DNA of 64,000 nt from Planifilum fimeticola (GCF_003001905.1 NZ_PVNE01000005.1:62001-126000), one strand, 5' to 3'. Shown: positions 41,701-49,678, counted from the first letter of the stretch. The notes: generated from the letters alone by a model not told the origin. Numbers and translations are program-made.

Positions 41701-41959
41701 AGCTGGCCTCTCCGGGTTCACGGGAGTAAGGTTTTTGTTCCTTGGTTTCCTCCGCTCCGGAGATATTCGCCTCCTCTGCAGGTTTTAGCCAAGCGGATGA
41801 CCGGCCGATCGATTCCGAACTTCGTTGCGCAGTTTTCTTGTTGCGACGGAACAGCTCGTTCTGTTCCTCATCCGCGATCCGGTCCAACATGTCCAGAATC
41901 CGCTCGTCCGGGAAGAGATTCCTCTTTGGATGCTGCTTGGCGCTCCTTCGCTTCTTCAC
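38708..41959 (-). CDS. Giant decapeptide-repeat protein with C-terminal WIAG-like domain
   Basis: A 1083-residue protein, GTG start at 41959 with GGAAGG upstream. Residues 1-100 are charged and helical (ILDMLDRIADEEQNELFRRN), without a signal peptide. Residues 101-930 are 83 ten-residue repeats of the form [L/I]-A-x-x-[S/A]-[V/I]-x-x-x-[K/H], without one insertion or deletion; from about 441 to 880 K- and H-ending units alternate, giving 20-residue super-repeats. Residues 931-1025 form a compact C-terminal domain ending GTVFWIGMHH, resembling the WIAG-tail domain of some Bacilli; an acidic tail follows. A long fibrous surface, spore-coat or appendage protein is the likeliest role (inference). 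Confidence 0.88.
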   Translation of the reverse strand: MKKRRSAKQHPKRNLFPDERILDMLDRIADEEQNELFRRNKKTAQRSSESIGRSSAWLKPAEEANISGAEETKEQKPYSREPGEASSTPSDRRLFIYTDQLANNAVTNEKLANRSVDGSKIQYGSISRDHLADFSVDESKLAEGAVIDAKIAPGSIKEHHLAPESVSGDHIRRETIQAKHLKENSIPGDRLTDRSIHGTKLKEGSIQSHHLAVGHVQGKHLEDETITAQKIKSGSILSRHLTNDSVDGTKLADESVSASKLQRGAVTSEKLSPGSVKSTHLAPSSVKKEHLTDRVIESRHLIDEAVTSSKIAANSVGKVHLQEQSVSGEHLVSKSVQEKHLADRSVTRSKIAERAVASDAIDDGAIQGRHIGDGAIGEHHLEERSVGSNHLKEGAIRGENLADNSIPGSKLVDRSITTSKIAPESISTDKLVDYSVTTIKLGEGAVTSGKLAHASVKDYHLENGAVSADKLASESVLGHHLTDSAVTSEKLALNSVMNHHLTDEVITSEKLAPESVMRHHLADGAISSEKLMQDSVTEQHLADGAVSSGKLAPESVTEQHLAEGAVSSGKLAPESVMRHHLADGVVSSGKLAPESVTEQHLADGAVSSGKLAPESVTEQHLADGAVSSGKMAAGSVTEQHLADGAVSSEKLVPESVTEQHLADGAVSSGKLAPDSVTEQHLADGAVSSGKLAPESVTEHHLAEGAVSSGKLAPESVMRHHLAERAVNSAKLAPESVMRHHLVDGAVSSGKLAPESVMEHHLTDGAVTSAKISVGSVTEEHLADGAVGSGKLAPESVTEEHLADGAVGSGKLASESVTEHHLAEGAVSSGKLAPESVMRHHLADRAVSSGKLAPESVMKHHLVDGAVSSGKLAPESVMEHHLAEGSVSSRHIVQGAISSEHLSSQCVTGEALADLSVTGEKIADGSIGPEKLSFPIFSQPVMQCGTAAFSIAEYERETEVEVPLDFPFAHEGYVVVAMTDRSGCWSVLRERRAASFTLVVQRDGTVGSRVEGTVFWIGMHHRPIGEALQPEETEPVSPTEEDEQEQDVLLLNGGATEAAEDISSDEAVSTIQSIDPSGETEKED
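39170..41659 (-). repeat. Array of 30/60-bp coding repeats
   Basis: DNA encoding the 83 decads. Unit length is 30 bases throughout, with a 60-base higher-order period. Between about 39290 and 40430 the 60-base units are nearly identical (for example CTGCTCCGTCACGCTCTCCG recurs), while the part from 40430 to 41659 has diverged. That indicates recent tandem expansion at the C-terminal side. Confidence 0.92.
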
Positions 41960-42292
41960 GTTATCCTTCCTTTCATCCCGATCTTAATCACAGGTATATT
42001 CGTCTAGGACGAATGCGGAAACTGCGGACATGTGAAAATGGGCATGCGTCCTGCAGACACAAAAAAGAGCACCCCTTTCGGAGTGCCAGGTCGATCAATT
42101 TTTCCTTGCAGCTGTAGCGCCTTGATGAAAAACGTCCCTTTTGATCCTTCAACAACCCCCGAAGGGCGTGACGAATCGGGAACGGGGATTGCCCATTCCA
42201 TCAACTAAACCGAAAGGGGGCTGGCCGCGTTTTTGAGCCACCGGGATCATCGCTTTTCCCCGGCTGTTATTCAGGGGAGATGATGGCGCGAT
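41960..42292. other. Non-coding stretch upstream of the repeat-protein gene
   Basis: About 330 bases between the 52-residue gene and the repeat-protein gene, both on the minus strand. It contains the terminator at 42057-42087 and the upstream region of the repeat gene. A 66-codon open frame at 42004-42204 runs through the terminator and is not credible. Nothing else recognised. Confidence 0.5.
42057..42087 (-). terminator. Terminator of the PNKP-kinase/52-residue gene pair
   Basis: On the minus strand GCACTCC-GAAA-GGGGTGC followed by TCTTTTTTGTG. It lies about 200 bases after the last gene of the pair. The loop is a GAAA tetraloop. Confidence 0.75.
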
Positions 42293-42451
42293 TTAAGGGC
42301 GATCCTGCTCCTTTTCCTTTTCTCGGCCGGCATTCCGTTGGTCTGGTTTCTCTTCCATTCCCAACTCCCGCCCCACTTCGTTGACCAATTCCTTGATCTG
42401 TTCCTCCCGCCTGCGACCCATGTATCTTCGCAAGAAACGAATCAATTTCAT
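42293..42451 (-). CDS. Small basic/charged hypothetical protein coupled to the kinase gene
   Basis: A 52-residue protein, MKLIRFLRRYMGRRREEQIK at the start and a Glu/Lys-rich end. Its ATG overlaps the stop of the upstream kinase gene as ATGA (42448-42451), and AAAGGGGAGG precedes it, so translation is coupled. A predicted amphipathic N-terminal helix rich in Arg could bind nucleic acid or membrane. It has no family that I recognise. Confidence 0.65.
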   Translation of the reverse strand: MKLIRFLRRYMGRRREEQIKELVNEVGRELGMEEKPDQRNAGREKEKEQDRP

Positions 42452-43014
42452 CCTCCCCTTTCCCGTGAATTCCTCCGTTTATTGTCCCCTTCTTTTTCAT
42501 CCTTATCCTCGAAGGCAATCCGCGCCGTCCGAATCTGTTCCGGGCTCAGGATGAACACCCTGTCAAAGCCTTCATTTCTCACCGAGATTTTCGTCTTTTG
42601 CAGCAGGTTGTGGTAGTGCCGAATCGCCTCGGGAGGAACCCGGCGGCTGCGGCTTTCATTTTGCCGGAGGCAGAGCTCATAGGGGACGTCGAAGACGATG
42701 GCCACCGGATGGAAGTTGTATTGCGCAGCCATCGAGACGTACGCCGTCCGATGTTTTCTTTCCAGAGCCGTCGAATCAATCACGGTGAAACGCCCCAGGG
42801 AGAGGCGCAAACGGACGATGAGCCTCAATAGGGAAAAGGCTTCCCGATGAACGGCCATATTCTCCTCGTCGTCGCAAACCATCTCCCGGCATCGGTCCGA
42901 GGAAACGACTTGCGACCATAAAAAATGCCGCTCGGCAAAAGTTGATTTTCCCGATCCCGGAGCCCCGCACAACAAAACCAGACTTCGGGAAGGCAGATGG
43001 AGGGTGACGGCCAC
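42448..43014 (-). CDS. Stand-alone PNKP-type polynucleotide kinase-like ATPase
   Basis: A 188-residue P-loop kinase. LVLLCGAPGSGKSTFAERHF is the Walker A, followed by VVSSDRCREMVCDDEENMAV with the Asp-x-x-Arg of T4/Clostridium Pnkp 5'-kinases. FTVIDSTALERKHRTAYVSM is the Walker B-like strand and VAIVFDVPYELCLRQNESRS the lid region. The order and spacing match the kinase module of bacterial Pnkp, but the phosphatase and ligase domains are absent. The start is GTG at 43014 with GGGAG eight bases upstream. Phosphorylation of RNA or DNA 5'-OH ends is inferred. Confidence 0.75.
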   Translation of the reverse strand: MAVTLHLPSRSLVLLCGAPGSGKSTFAERHFLWSQVVSSDRCREMVCDDEENMAVHREAFSLLRLIVRLRLSLGRFTVIDSTALERKHRTAYVSMAAQYNFHPVAIVFDVPYELCLRQNESRSRRVPPEAIRHYHNLLQKTKISVRNEGFDRVFILSPEQIRTARIAFEDKDEKEGDNKRRNSRERGG

Positions 43015-43136
43015 GCCCTTCACTCCCGTCCCGCAAAGGATTGGGCGGTCGTCCTCGCCCGCCTCCCTAGGTATTTTTGTCATTCCGACGGTTTTTAACC
43101 AAAGAAAAAAGCGGCCTCCTCCATTCGGGCCGCTTC

Positions 43137-44597
43137 TCAGGGATGATTCTCCACGGACATCTTGGCTTCGGGTGCGGCGGCGCTCCACTCCTTGGTCACG
43201 GGGTAAACCCCTTCCACGTCCGTAAGGAAGCTGTCCCACTGCCGGACCGCCACCACCCCCCTCACCCAAAACCGGTTGTCCGTCCAGTTGGGAGGATATC
43301 CCCGCAGGTTGATGGGCAGCCACTTGCCGCCCACAGCCAGAAGGGGGCCCGACGCCGAAAGGGTCAACATGAAAGTGCCCGTCAAGGTCGGAGCTTTGAT
43401 CTCCCCCCGTTGGACCCCGTGCTCCCTGATCCAGCGCTTCGCTTCCAGCGCCATCGGCAACGACCGGATCAGTTTGATGTATACCGGCCGGTAAGCGGAA
43501 TACACGGAGGCCATTCCCTGTTCATTCAACCAGCGGAACAGTTGCTTCAGCGTGTTTAGAAAAATCTTTGAACCGACCGGGGTCCCCTCTGCTTGATCCA
43601 CGTACCATACGCCGCATAAGTGCTCCAGAACATCCTCGGTCAAAAGACGCCAATGAAACGCTTTTCCAAAATGGGTGGCAACATAATCGCGGAAAAAGCG
43701 AAGCGTCCGTCCATACAGCTCCTGAGTTCTCCGCTGCAGCGGCGATACCACATCCTCGAAAAACAGCTGCAACTGATGGTTCACCGCTTCCGGACAATTC
43801 CGCTCCCCTTCGGGCAATTCCGGCAGGGAGGCCGGGATCAAATTCTCCGCCGCCGGCGCCACTTCTTCCACCGATTCAATGATCTTGGAAATCTCCTCAC
43901 GGTCTTTGGCGCGTCGGATCGACCATCCCAGGACACCGAGTCCTTCCCGAACCCAGAAATCACGACCGAGTTCCTTCTCCTTGTCCGCGAACTGCTTCAG
44001 ATACAAGAGTATCTCCCCTCTCATCTCGTGGAAAAAGGTAGTATAAGGGCCAAACCATTCGTACCGGTTACCCAACCGAGAGAGGCGGGCGATGACGATT
44101 GCCCCTTTTTCTATCGGTTCAGCCACGCGGACGGGAAGCTCTTCCCCCCAAGGCAGAGGTCTGACGCGGGCCTCATCCCCTCCGACCTCCAACACCTCGT
44201 AACAACCGAGGTGGATTCGGCACAGTTCCTCAACCCATTTTTCCCGATCCGGAAGGGGAGTCACCACTTCCCTCCAGCGATCGGCGGGGCGCCTTCCGTC
44301 CATGCAAGGAGCGTCGAAGAGAAGCCAGAAACGAAAAGTGTGAAAATAATTGGAAGGAATCGGTTGATGGAGGGGGAGACCCATGGCGGTTTTGAAATGA
44401 TCGACCCATTCGGAAACCGCTTTTTTCGTCATCTGTCGATCAAACCACTCGTTCAGCTCAGTCAAAAGGGCCAATTTCACTTCCGATTCCCGCGATTCCC
44501 GGGCGCGCTCGGCGGACCGGAAAGCCACCACCCGTTCACAGCACTTTTTGTATTTGAGTCCGCTTCCGCAGGGACAGGGATCGTTGCGCCCGACCAT
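43137..44597 (-). CDS. SEC-C zinc-motif protein of unknown function
   Basis: A 486-residue protein with an N-terminal SEC-C zinc motif, VGRNDPCPCGSGLKYKKCC, like the SecA tail. About 460 residues follow, rich in Trp and aromatic residues, that I cannot assign (WVDHFKTAMGLPLHQPIPSN, FGPYTTFFHEMRGEILLYLK). The ATG at 44597 follows GAGGTGTGG. SEC-C motifs bind zinc and often tether proteins to SecB, ribosomes or nucleic acid. The gene is single, in the same direction as the kinase gene 120 bases downstream. Confidence 0.75.
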   Translation of the reverse strand: MVGRNDPCPCGSGLKYKKCCERVVAFRSAERARESRESEVKLALLTELNEWFDRQMTKKAVSEWVDHFKTAMGLPLHQPIPSNYFHTFRFWLLFDAPCMDGRRPADRWREVVTPLPDREKWVEELCRIHLGCYEVLEVGGDEARVRPLPWGEELPVRVAEPIEKGAIVIARLSRLGNRYEWFGPYTTFFHEMRGEILLYLKQFADKEKELGRDFWVREGLGVLGWSIRRAKDREEISKIIESVEEVAPAAENLIPASLPELPEGERNCPEAVNHQLQLFFEDVVSPLQRRTQELYGRTLRFFRDYVATHFGKAFHWRLLTEDVLEHLCGVWYVDQAEGTPVGSKIFLNTLKQLFRWLNEQGMASVYSAYRPVYIKLIRSLPMALEAKRWIREHGVQRGEIKAPTLTGTFMLTLSASGPLLAVGGKWLPINLRGYPPNWTDNRFWVRGVVAVRQWDSFLTDVEGVYPVTKEWSAAAPEAKMSVENHP

Positions 44598-44710
44598 GAA
44601 ATCCACACCTCACAGGAAATCTCCTCCACTTTTCAGTATACAACGAACCCCCGCGGAAACAAAGCACCAACCTGCGCCGGACGCCAAATCTTTTCCAGAA
44701 AGAAGAGAAA

Positions 44711-44739
44711 AAGAAAAAAATCGGAGTGTTTCCACTCCA
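44711..44739 (-). terminator. Intrinsic terminator of yabE
   Basis: On the minus strand GGAGTG-GAAA-CACTCC followed by GATTTTTTTCTTTTT, starting right at the yabE stop codon. Confidence 0.85.
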
Positions 44740-45738
44740 TCAATCCTTCAGGATATAGACGGTCACGTTTCTTCTTCCCCACCGGATGGCCTCATTCCGG
44801 GTCTCGAAGAAGAGGTCGATCACATTTCCCTTCACGGCGCCCCCGGTGTCTTCAGCCACCCCCACGCCGTATCCCGGAATGTAGATTTTGGTTCCGAGGG
44901 GAATCACCCGGGGATCGACGGCCAGTGTTCCCCTTTTCGGCCACGTTCCGGTCGCCGTCCGACTGCCCGTGTGGGTATACCCCGTGGTTTCCGCCATCAT
45001 CGTCTTGACATATTCGTGGCCGGCGATGCGTCCCGCCGCCGCCCTCGCAGTGGTTTCCGCGGCGGTCACGTTCTCTCCCGTTCCGACTTTGACGACCTTG
45101 TTGACGGGATCGATTTCCTCGATCAATTTTTCCGCGGTGTCGATCGACTTTCCGTTTTTGTAGGTCACGATGACTTCGAAAATCCGCTTTCCTTTCTTGC
45201 CTTCCTTCTCCACCTTTTCTTCCCCGTCGGCCAGCTGGGGATCCTTCTTTTTCACGGTCTTGTAGGGAACCGTCTCCACTTTTTTCTTGATCCGCTTTTC
45301 AACGCGGTCCACGACGATAAGCATGTTGTTCTTGATCCGCTCATCCAGGGGTGTGTTTACTTCATCCCAGGGACTTAAGTCCACTTTCCGCTCCCGGAGG
45401 AAATCTCCGACGGTGAGCTGCTTCGTCTTGTAGGTGCCGACGCGTTTGCCTCCCATCTCCAGGGAGACGGAACAATTGCAGGTCAGCTGAATCACCGAAT
45501 CGTCGCTGATGGGCTGATCCCACGGAACGCTGGATATGTACTGCTTCTTCAGCTGATTCACATCATAACCGTGCCCCTCCAATGCCTCGGCCAGCGTACC
45601 CCGCAGGACCTGCAGTTTTACCGGTTTTTCTTTATCGGTAAAGGAGACGGTAACCTCTTTTCGCATTGCATATACGGCCAAGGTGCCGGAGAGGAGTAGA
45701 ACGATGACCCCCAGGGCGATCAATGCGATTTTCCTCAT
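44740..45738 (-). CDS. yabE: YabE-like cell-wall protein (DUF348, G5 and 3D domains)
   Basis: A 332-residue secreted protein. Residues 3-24 are a signal/anchor (IALIALGVIVLLLSGTLAVY). Two ubiquitin-like DUF348 repeats follow (VTVSFTDKEKPVKLQVLRGT; CSVSLEMGGKRVGTYKTKQL), then a G5 domain (KKVETVPYKTVKKKDPQLAD) and a C-terminal 3D domain with its three aspartates (VDPRVIPLGTKIYIPGYGVG, EDTGGAVKGNVIDLFF). This is the Rpf/Sps group of peptidoglycan hydrolases acting in wall turnover or spore outgrowth. The ATG at 45738 has AAAAGGAGG upstream. Shorter than B. subtilis YabE (about 437). Confidence 0.88.
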   Translation of the reverse strand: MRKIALIALGVIVLLLSGTLAVYAMRKEVTVSFTDKEKPVKLQVLRGTLAEALEGHGYDVNQLKKQYISSVPWDQPISDDSVIQLTCNCSVSLEMGGKRVGTYKTKQLTVGDFLRERKVDLSPWDEVNTPLDERIKNNMLIVVDRVEKRIKKKVETVPYKTVKKKDPQLADGEEKVEKEGKKGKRIFEVIVTYKNGKSIDTAEKLIEEIDPVNKVVKVGTGENVTAAETTARAAAGRIAGHEYVKTMMAETTGYTHTGSRTATGTWPKRGTLAVDPRVIPLGTKIYIPGYGVGVAEDTGGAVKGNVIDLFFETRNEAIRWGRRNVTVYILKD

Positions 45739-45788
45739 CCAAGGCCTCCTTTTGCACAAACAACAGATTAGTTCGAATAGCGCCTTTT

Positions 45789-45797
45789 ATTATAGCA
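45789..45797 (-). promoter_or_regulatory. Extended -10 promoter of yabE
   Basis: On the minus strand TGCTATAAT, an extended -10 (TGn plus TATAAT), 50 bases before the yabE start. No good -35. Confidence 0.45.
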
Positions 45798-45904
45798 AAT
45801 GAGATACGGCCTTTTCCATATTACCAAATGCGCATTCTCAATAACTTAACGACGATTTGACGCGATGGGTTTCCTCACTCGGTTCCATGAAAGTTTTTCC
45901 TGAA

Positions 45905-45935
45905 AAATGAAAGTGCCCCTGATCTGGAGGGGCAC
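45905..45935 (-). terminator. Intrinsic terminator of the VanW-family gene
   Basis: GTGCCCCT-GATCTGG-AGGGGCAC with a T-rich run (TTTCATTTTTC) on the minus strand, 20 bases after the stop. Confidence 0.75.
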
Positions 45936-45954
45936 AAGCCGGAATCCCTGCCCG

Positions 45955-46953
45955 CTATGGATTTCCCAAGCGGGCATTGGGTTCATCGGGCCGGGTCCGC
46001 TGCGTGTCCGGTTCTTCCTCGGGCGGTGCGGGAACCGATCGCTTTCGGTGCTGAATGTCCGCGGAGCTGTAGACGGAAACCGTCAACCATCCCCCGCGTG
46101 CGGATGCCACCAGCAGAATCGGCCGATCCAATTGGTTCTGGAATTGAAAATCGGGTCCGCCCCAGGAAACCGTGGCATCTCTTCCGGGGGGCACGTAGGT
46201 GACCTCCTTGCTGTGGCTGACCCTTTGGATGATCCGGAGCCCGGCCTGGTCGACGCTGTTGAATAACGTGGATGAGGTCTGACAAATGCCGCCTCCGATT
46301 CCTTCACTGTACTCTCCCCTGACGATCACCGGAGCCGGTCTGTATCCGCGTTGCCGCGTGCGCGGTCCGACGGTCTTGTTGAAGGAAAACACCTCTCCGG
46401 AGCCGACCACCACATGATCAATCGCCTTCGTGGACAACAGGATGTTGTGGGTCCGGTTGATGTTTCCGGGATTGAAGCGGGTGGTGTAGGTCCCCAACAG
46501 CTTTTGGCGGATCCCCTTGAGATCGGATGTGGTGATGGACGGTTTCAGAGGAATGAAGGGAACCTCCATGGGCCGTCCGATGTATGCGTGGATCACGTCC
46601 AACCACTCTTCGATCGCCTGCCGGTCCACTTTCCTTCCGGTTTGATGGGGCTGGAGAACCCGGTTGCGAAAGTGGGCGGAACGGGGAGGACGATAAAGTT
46701 CCCGTTCGATGGGCCTAAGCCATCGATCAAAGGCATCGCGGTCCAATGTTGTGGGATCGACTCCATCATAGCCCATCCGGCGAAGATCCAGGATCCACTC
46801 TTTCCCATCCGCCCTCAGGATAAAGGGAATCGGACGGGTGACTTCCCGCTGGTGGGTGATGGGCAGAAGGCGCTCTGCGGACTGTTCCTCGTGAACCGAA
46901 TGACATCCGAGCAAAGACAGCAGGCATAACAAGGATAAGAGCACCCGTATCAC
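45955..46953 (-). CDS. VanW-family lipoprotein
   Basis: A 332-residue lipoprotein: signal peptide VIRVLLSLLCLLSLLGCHSV with lipobox Cys17. A proline-rich substrate-like region follows, then a VanW domain (FNPGNINRTHNILLSTKAID, GEVFSFNKTVGPRTRQRGYR, EGIGGGICQTSSTLFNSVDQ, VPPGRDATVSWGGPDFQFQN). The GTG at 46953 follows AAGGGGGG. VanW-domain proteins (B. subtilis YoaR type) are wall-associated and of unknown chemistry. The name comes from vancomycin clusters, but nothing here suggests resistance. Confidence 0.85.
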   Translation of the reverse strand: MIRVLLSLLCLLSLLGCHSVHEEQSAERLLPITHQREVTRPIPFILRADGKEWILDLRRMGYDGVDPTTLDRDAFDRWLRPIERELYRPPRSAHFRNRVLQPHQTGRKVDRQAIEEWLDVIHAYIGRPMEVPFIPLKPSITTSDLKGIRQKLLGTYTTRFNPGNINRTHNILLSTKAIDHVVVGSGEVFSFNKTVGPRTRQRGYRPAPVIVRGEYSEGIGGGICQTSSTLFNSVDQAGLRIIQRVSHSKEVTYVPPGRDATVSWGGPDFQFQNQLDRPILLVASARGGWLTVSVYSSADIQHRKRSVPAPPEEEPDTQRTRPDEPNARLGNP

Positions 46954-47038
46954 ACACACCCCCCTTCTGGTTGTAGTGTGCTCCAAAGGGAAGGGGGGTA
47001 TCATGGGGAAGTTATGCAGCTACTTGCTCAAAACGGAA

Positions 47039-47746
47039 TCAGTCCGATGAAGCCGCCCGGACAAAGGCCTCGAACAAACGTCGGGAGACGTCGTCGGTCG
47101 CGGACAGGTGTTCCGGATGCCATTGCACCCCCAGGACGAAAGGATGACGGACGCTTTCCACCCCTTCAATCACTCCGTCCTTCGCCGTAGCGCAGGCGAT
47201 GAAACCCGGGGCCACCTTTCGAACGGCTTGGTGATGGAAACTGTTTACCTTTATGGCGGAACTCCCCGCGATTCGGTGCAGCAGTGAACCCTCAGCCACC
47301 TCCACCGAATGGGAAAGGTGGAAACGGGGCGCCTTCTGCTGATGCTGCAAAAGTCCTTCCCGCTGCCCGTACAAATCCTGGAACATGTCCCCGCCGGCGG
47401 CCACATTCAGAATTTGACACCCTCTGCAGATGGCCAAAATCGGTTTGTTTTCCTCCAACATCCTTCGGACGAGGCAGATCTCCAGATGATCCCGCTTCGG
47501 ATCGATCCACCCCAGTCCGGGAATCGGCTCTTCACCGAACCATGCGGGATCGATATCTCCACCTCCGGTCAACAGCAATCCGTCGATCCGCTCCGCGATC
47601 CTCCGAATCGACTCGGCATCCTCCACATAGGGAACAATCAGCGGAAGCCCCCCCGCCTTCAAGACGGACTCCAGATATTCCTTGCCGACCGACAGGGTTC
47701 CCCGATCATCCCGGGAGGCGGTCACTCCGATGACAGGCATGCTCAT
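47039..47746 (-). CDS. Class I glutamine amidotransferase-like hydrolase (peptidase C26)
   Basis: A 235-residue protein of the gamma-glutamyl-GABA hydrolase (PuuD) group. The nucleophile elbow is ILAICRGCQILNVAAGGDMF (Cys near residue 108), and the His/Glu pair lies in PFVLGVQWHPEHLSATDD. LLTGGGDIDPAWFGEEPIPG is characteristic of the group. It hydrolyses gamma-glutamyl amides such as those from putrescine degradation; with speA in the window this is suggestive only. The ATG at 47746 has GGAGGGG upstream. Confidence 0.87.
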   Translation of the reverse strand: MSMPVIGVTASRDDRGTLSVGKEYLESVLKAGGLPLIVPYVEDAESIRRIAERIDGLLLTGGGDIDPAWFGEEPIPGLGWIDPKRDHLEICLVRRMLEENKPILAICRGCQILNVAAGGDMFQDLYGQREGLLQHQQKAPRFHLSHSVEVAEGSLLHRIAGSSAIKVNSFHHQAVRKVAPGFIACATAKDGVIEGVESVRHPFVLGVQWHPEHLSATDDVSRRLFEAFVRAASSD

Positions 47747-47868
47747 GTTCTCCCCTCCGTCTGGACGAAACCGTCCGGGGGCGTCCCCCGACGGTCCCGC
47801 ATGATGATTTCTCCCTTATATCCATACGACCTTGCCGCTTTGATTTCCCGCCCGCTGTTTCCCCATGA

Positions 47869-47901
47869 AAAAAGAACCGTCTCCCGTGGAAACGGTTCTT
47901 C
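47869..47901 (-). terminator. Intrinsic terminator of yuzA
   Basis: On the minus strand AGAACCGT...ACGGTTCT followed by TTTTTTC, about 27 bases after the yuzA stop. Confidence 0.75.
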
Positions 47902-47927
47902 TGTTCCAGCCTTCGCAACTCCCAGGG

Positions 47928-48155
47928 TTACTGATCGCCTCCGGCATCCCCGGCGGGCACGCGATCTTCAAACAAAAACTTGATCGCGTAAATACCGGCC
48001 AACCCCACCAGAGCATAAATGATTCGGCTGATCATGGAGGATTCACGCGTCGCGTCTCCCCCGAAAATCGCCGAAACCAGATCCCATTGAAACAAACCCA
48101 CCAACAACCAATTGAGTGCTCCGATAATCACCAGTAGCAGAGCCAATCGACGCAT
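47928..48155 (-). CDS. yuzA: DUF378 small membrane protein (YuzA)
   Basis: A 75-residue protein with two helices: LALLLVIIGALNWLLVGLF and ISRIIYALVGLAGIYAIKFL. The NWLLVGLFQWDLVSAIFGG segment between them is the DUF378/YuzA signature. The short tail is acidic. Function unknown; found in many Bacilli as a single gene. The ATG at 48155 follows AAGGGGGTTGCAAG. Confidence 0.85.
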   Translation of the reverse strand: MRRLALLLVIIGALNWLLVGLFQWDLVSAIFGGDATRESSMISRIIYALVGLAGIYAIKFLFEDRVPAGDAGGDQ

Positions 48156-48268
48156 CTTGCAACCCCCTTTTTGGTGGTTCGCCCATAGTATGTCAACCCC
48201 CGGGAGGATTTATACGGAAACAGGCAATAAAGGAGGAGCGACGCCCTTCGCGCCGCTCCCGGAACCAA

Positions 48269-49363
48269 TCAAGCTTTCTGCTCGACAGACTGCTTGTGGC
48301 GATACTCTTCCGCCAGCTTGTCGATTTCCTTCTTCAGTTCCTCGACCATTTTCTCCTCGGGGATTTTTCGGACAATCTTGCCGTGTCTGAACAGCAGACC
48401 CTCACCGCGGGCGCCGGCGATTCCGATATCCGCCTCCCTGGCCTCGCCGGGACCATTGACGGCGCAGCCGAGAACCGAAACCTTGATCGGCGCTTTGATA
48501 TTGGCGATGTACTCTTCGATTTCGTTGGCAATGCTGATCAAGTCGATTTCGATGCGCCCGCAGGTCGGACAGGCGATCAGGGTGGCGGCGTTGGCCGCCA
48601 AGCCGAAGGCCTTCAAAAGTTCCCTGGCCACCTTCACTTCTTCCACCGGATCGGCGCTCAGGGAGATACGGATGGTGGAGCCGATCCCCTGGGCCAGAAG
48701 CGCTCCGAGGCCGGCGGCACTTTTCACCGTCCCGGAAAACAGGGTACCGGATTCGGTGATGCCCAGATGGAGGGGGTACCGAAAAGCGGCGGCCGCCTTT
48801 CGATAGGCTTCAATGGCCAGCCGGACATCGGAGGCTTTCAGGGAGACTACAATATCTGTGAAATCGAGATCCTCAAGAATGCCGATATGGTACAGGGCGC
48901 TCTCCACCATGCCGTCCGCCGTCGGATAGCCGTATTTTTCCAAAATCCGCTTTTCCAAGGATCCAGCATTCACGCCGATGCGGATGGGAATCCCCCTCTC
49001 CTTGGCCGCCTTCACCACCGCTTCCACCTTATCCCGGCGCCCGATATTCCCCGGATTGATGCGGATTTTATCGATCCCGCCCTCGATCGCCTTGAGAGCC
49101 AGGCGGTAGTCAAAATGAATGTCCGCCACCAACGGGACCGAAATTTCCTTCTTGATGGACGGGATGGCTTCGGCGGCGCGCATGTCCGGAACGGCCACCC
49201 GGACAATCTGACAGCCCGCCTCTTCCAGCCGGCGGATCTGCTCCACCGTGGCCTTCACGTCGTGGGTTTTGGTGGTGGTCATACTCTGAATGACCACCTG
49301 ATCGTTGCCGCCGATCTGGATGTTTCCCACTTTCACCGGCCGCGTTTCCCTGCGATGAAACAT
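48269..49363 (-). CDS. ispG: 4-hydroxy-3-methylbut-2-enyl diphosphate synthase
   Basis: A 364-residue GcpE/IspG enzyme of the MEP isoprenoid pathway, converting MEcPP to HMBPP with a [4Fe-4S] cluster. The TIM-barrel part begins [20 protein letters not shown] and has [20 protein letters not shown] and IRINPGNIG. The cluster cysteines are in [20 protein letters not shown] and [18 protein letters not shown]. Single gene; it tells us the organism uses the MEP route. Confidence 0.95.
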   Translation of the reverse strand: MFHRRETRPVKVGNIQIGGNDQVVIQSMTTTKTHDVKATVEQIRRLEEAGCQIVRVAVPDMRAAEAIPSIKKEISVPLVADIHFDYRLALKAIEGGIDKIRINPGNIGRRDKVEAVVKAAKERGIPIRIGVNAGSLEKRILEKYGYPTADGMVESALYHIGILEDLDFTDIVVSLKASDVRLAIEAYRKAAAAFRYPLHLGITESGTLFSGTVKSAAGLGALLAQGIGSTIRISLSADPVEEVKVARELLKAFGLAANAATLIACPTCGRIEIDLISIANEIEEYIANIKAPIKVSVLGCAVNGPGEAREADIGIAGARGEGLLFRHGKIVRKIPEEKMVEELKKEIDKLAEEYRHKQSVEQKA

Positions 49364-49678
49364 GAAATCATTCGCCCCTTTAAATGGGAAAGTCGGTTAA
49401 ACATATTATAGCATTCGGACCGGAGGTTGGCCGATCCCCGAACCGCCCATTCAGGGGCGGGGTGCGAGATCAGAAAGACCACCGATCCGATAGCCTGTTC
49501 ATCCAAGTATAACACAATTTTCACCGAAAAAGTTCTCGGACCCCGGCAGTGTTTATCGGTTCCGCCGATTGAACCGGCTGCACGGCGCAGGAATGAAAAA
49601 TCCCGCGCCTTTTGAGGCCCCTCATCAAACAACCGAATAGCCGTGACAAGAAAGCACCCCAGGAAAGCAATGCCTTTC
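49364..49678. other. Intergenic stretch upstream of ispG
   Basis: About 315 bases with no convincing gene. It holds an extended -10 on the minus strand (TGTTATACT, hexamer at 49511-49506), about 140 bases before ispG, as a likely ispG promoter. The remainder shows nothing I can name. Confidence 0.5.

Noticed and set aside
42004-42204. 66-codon minus-strand frame between the kinase pair and the repeat gene
   Set aside because: It reads straight through a strong terminator hairpin and has no ribosome site.
38708-44606. Defence island made of fibre, kinase and SEC-C genes
   Set aside because: No nuclease, integrase, abortive-infection or restriction gene is present, and flanking genes are ordinary core genes.
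45955-46953. Vancomycin-resistance function from the VanW name
   Set aside because: No other van gene is present; VanW-domain lipoproteins are common in sporeformers.
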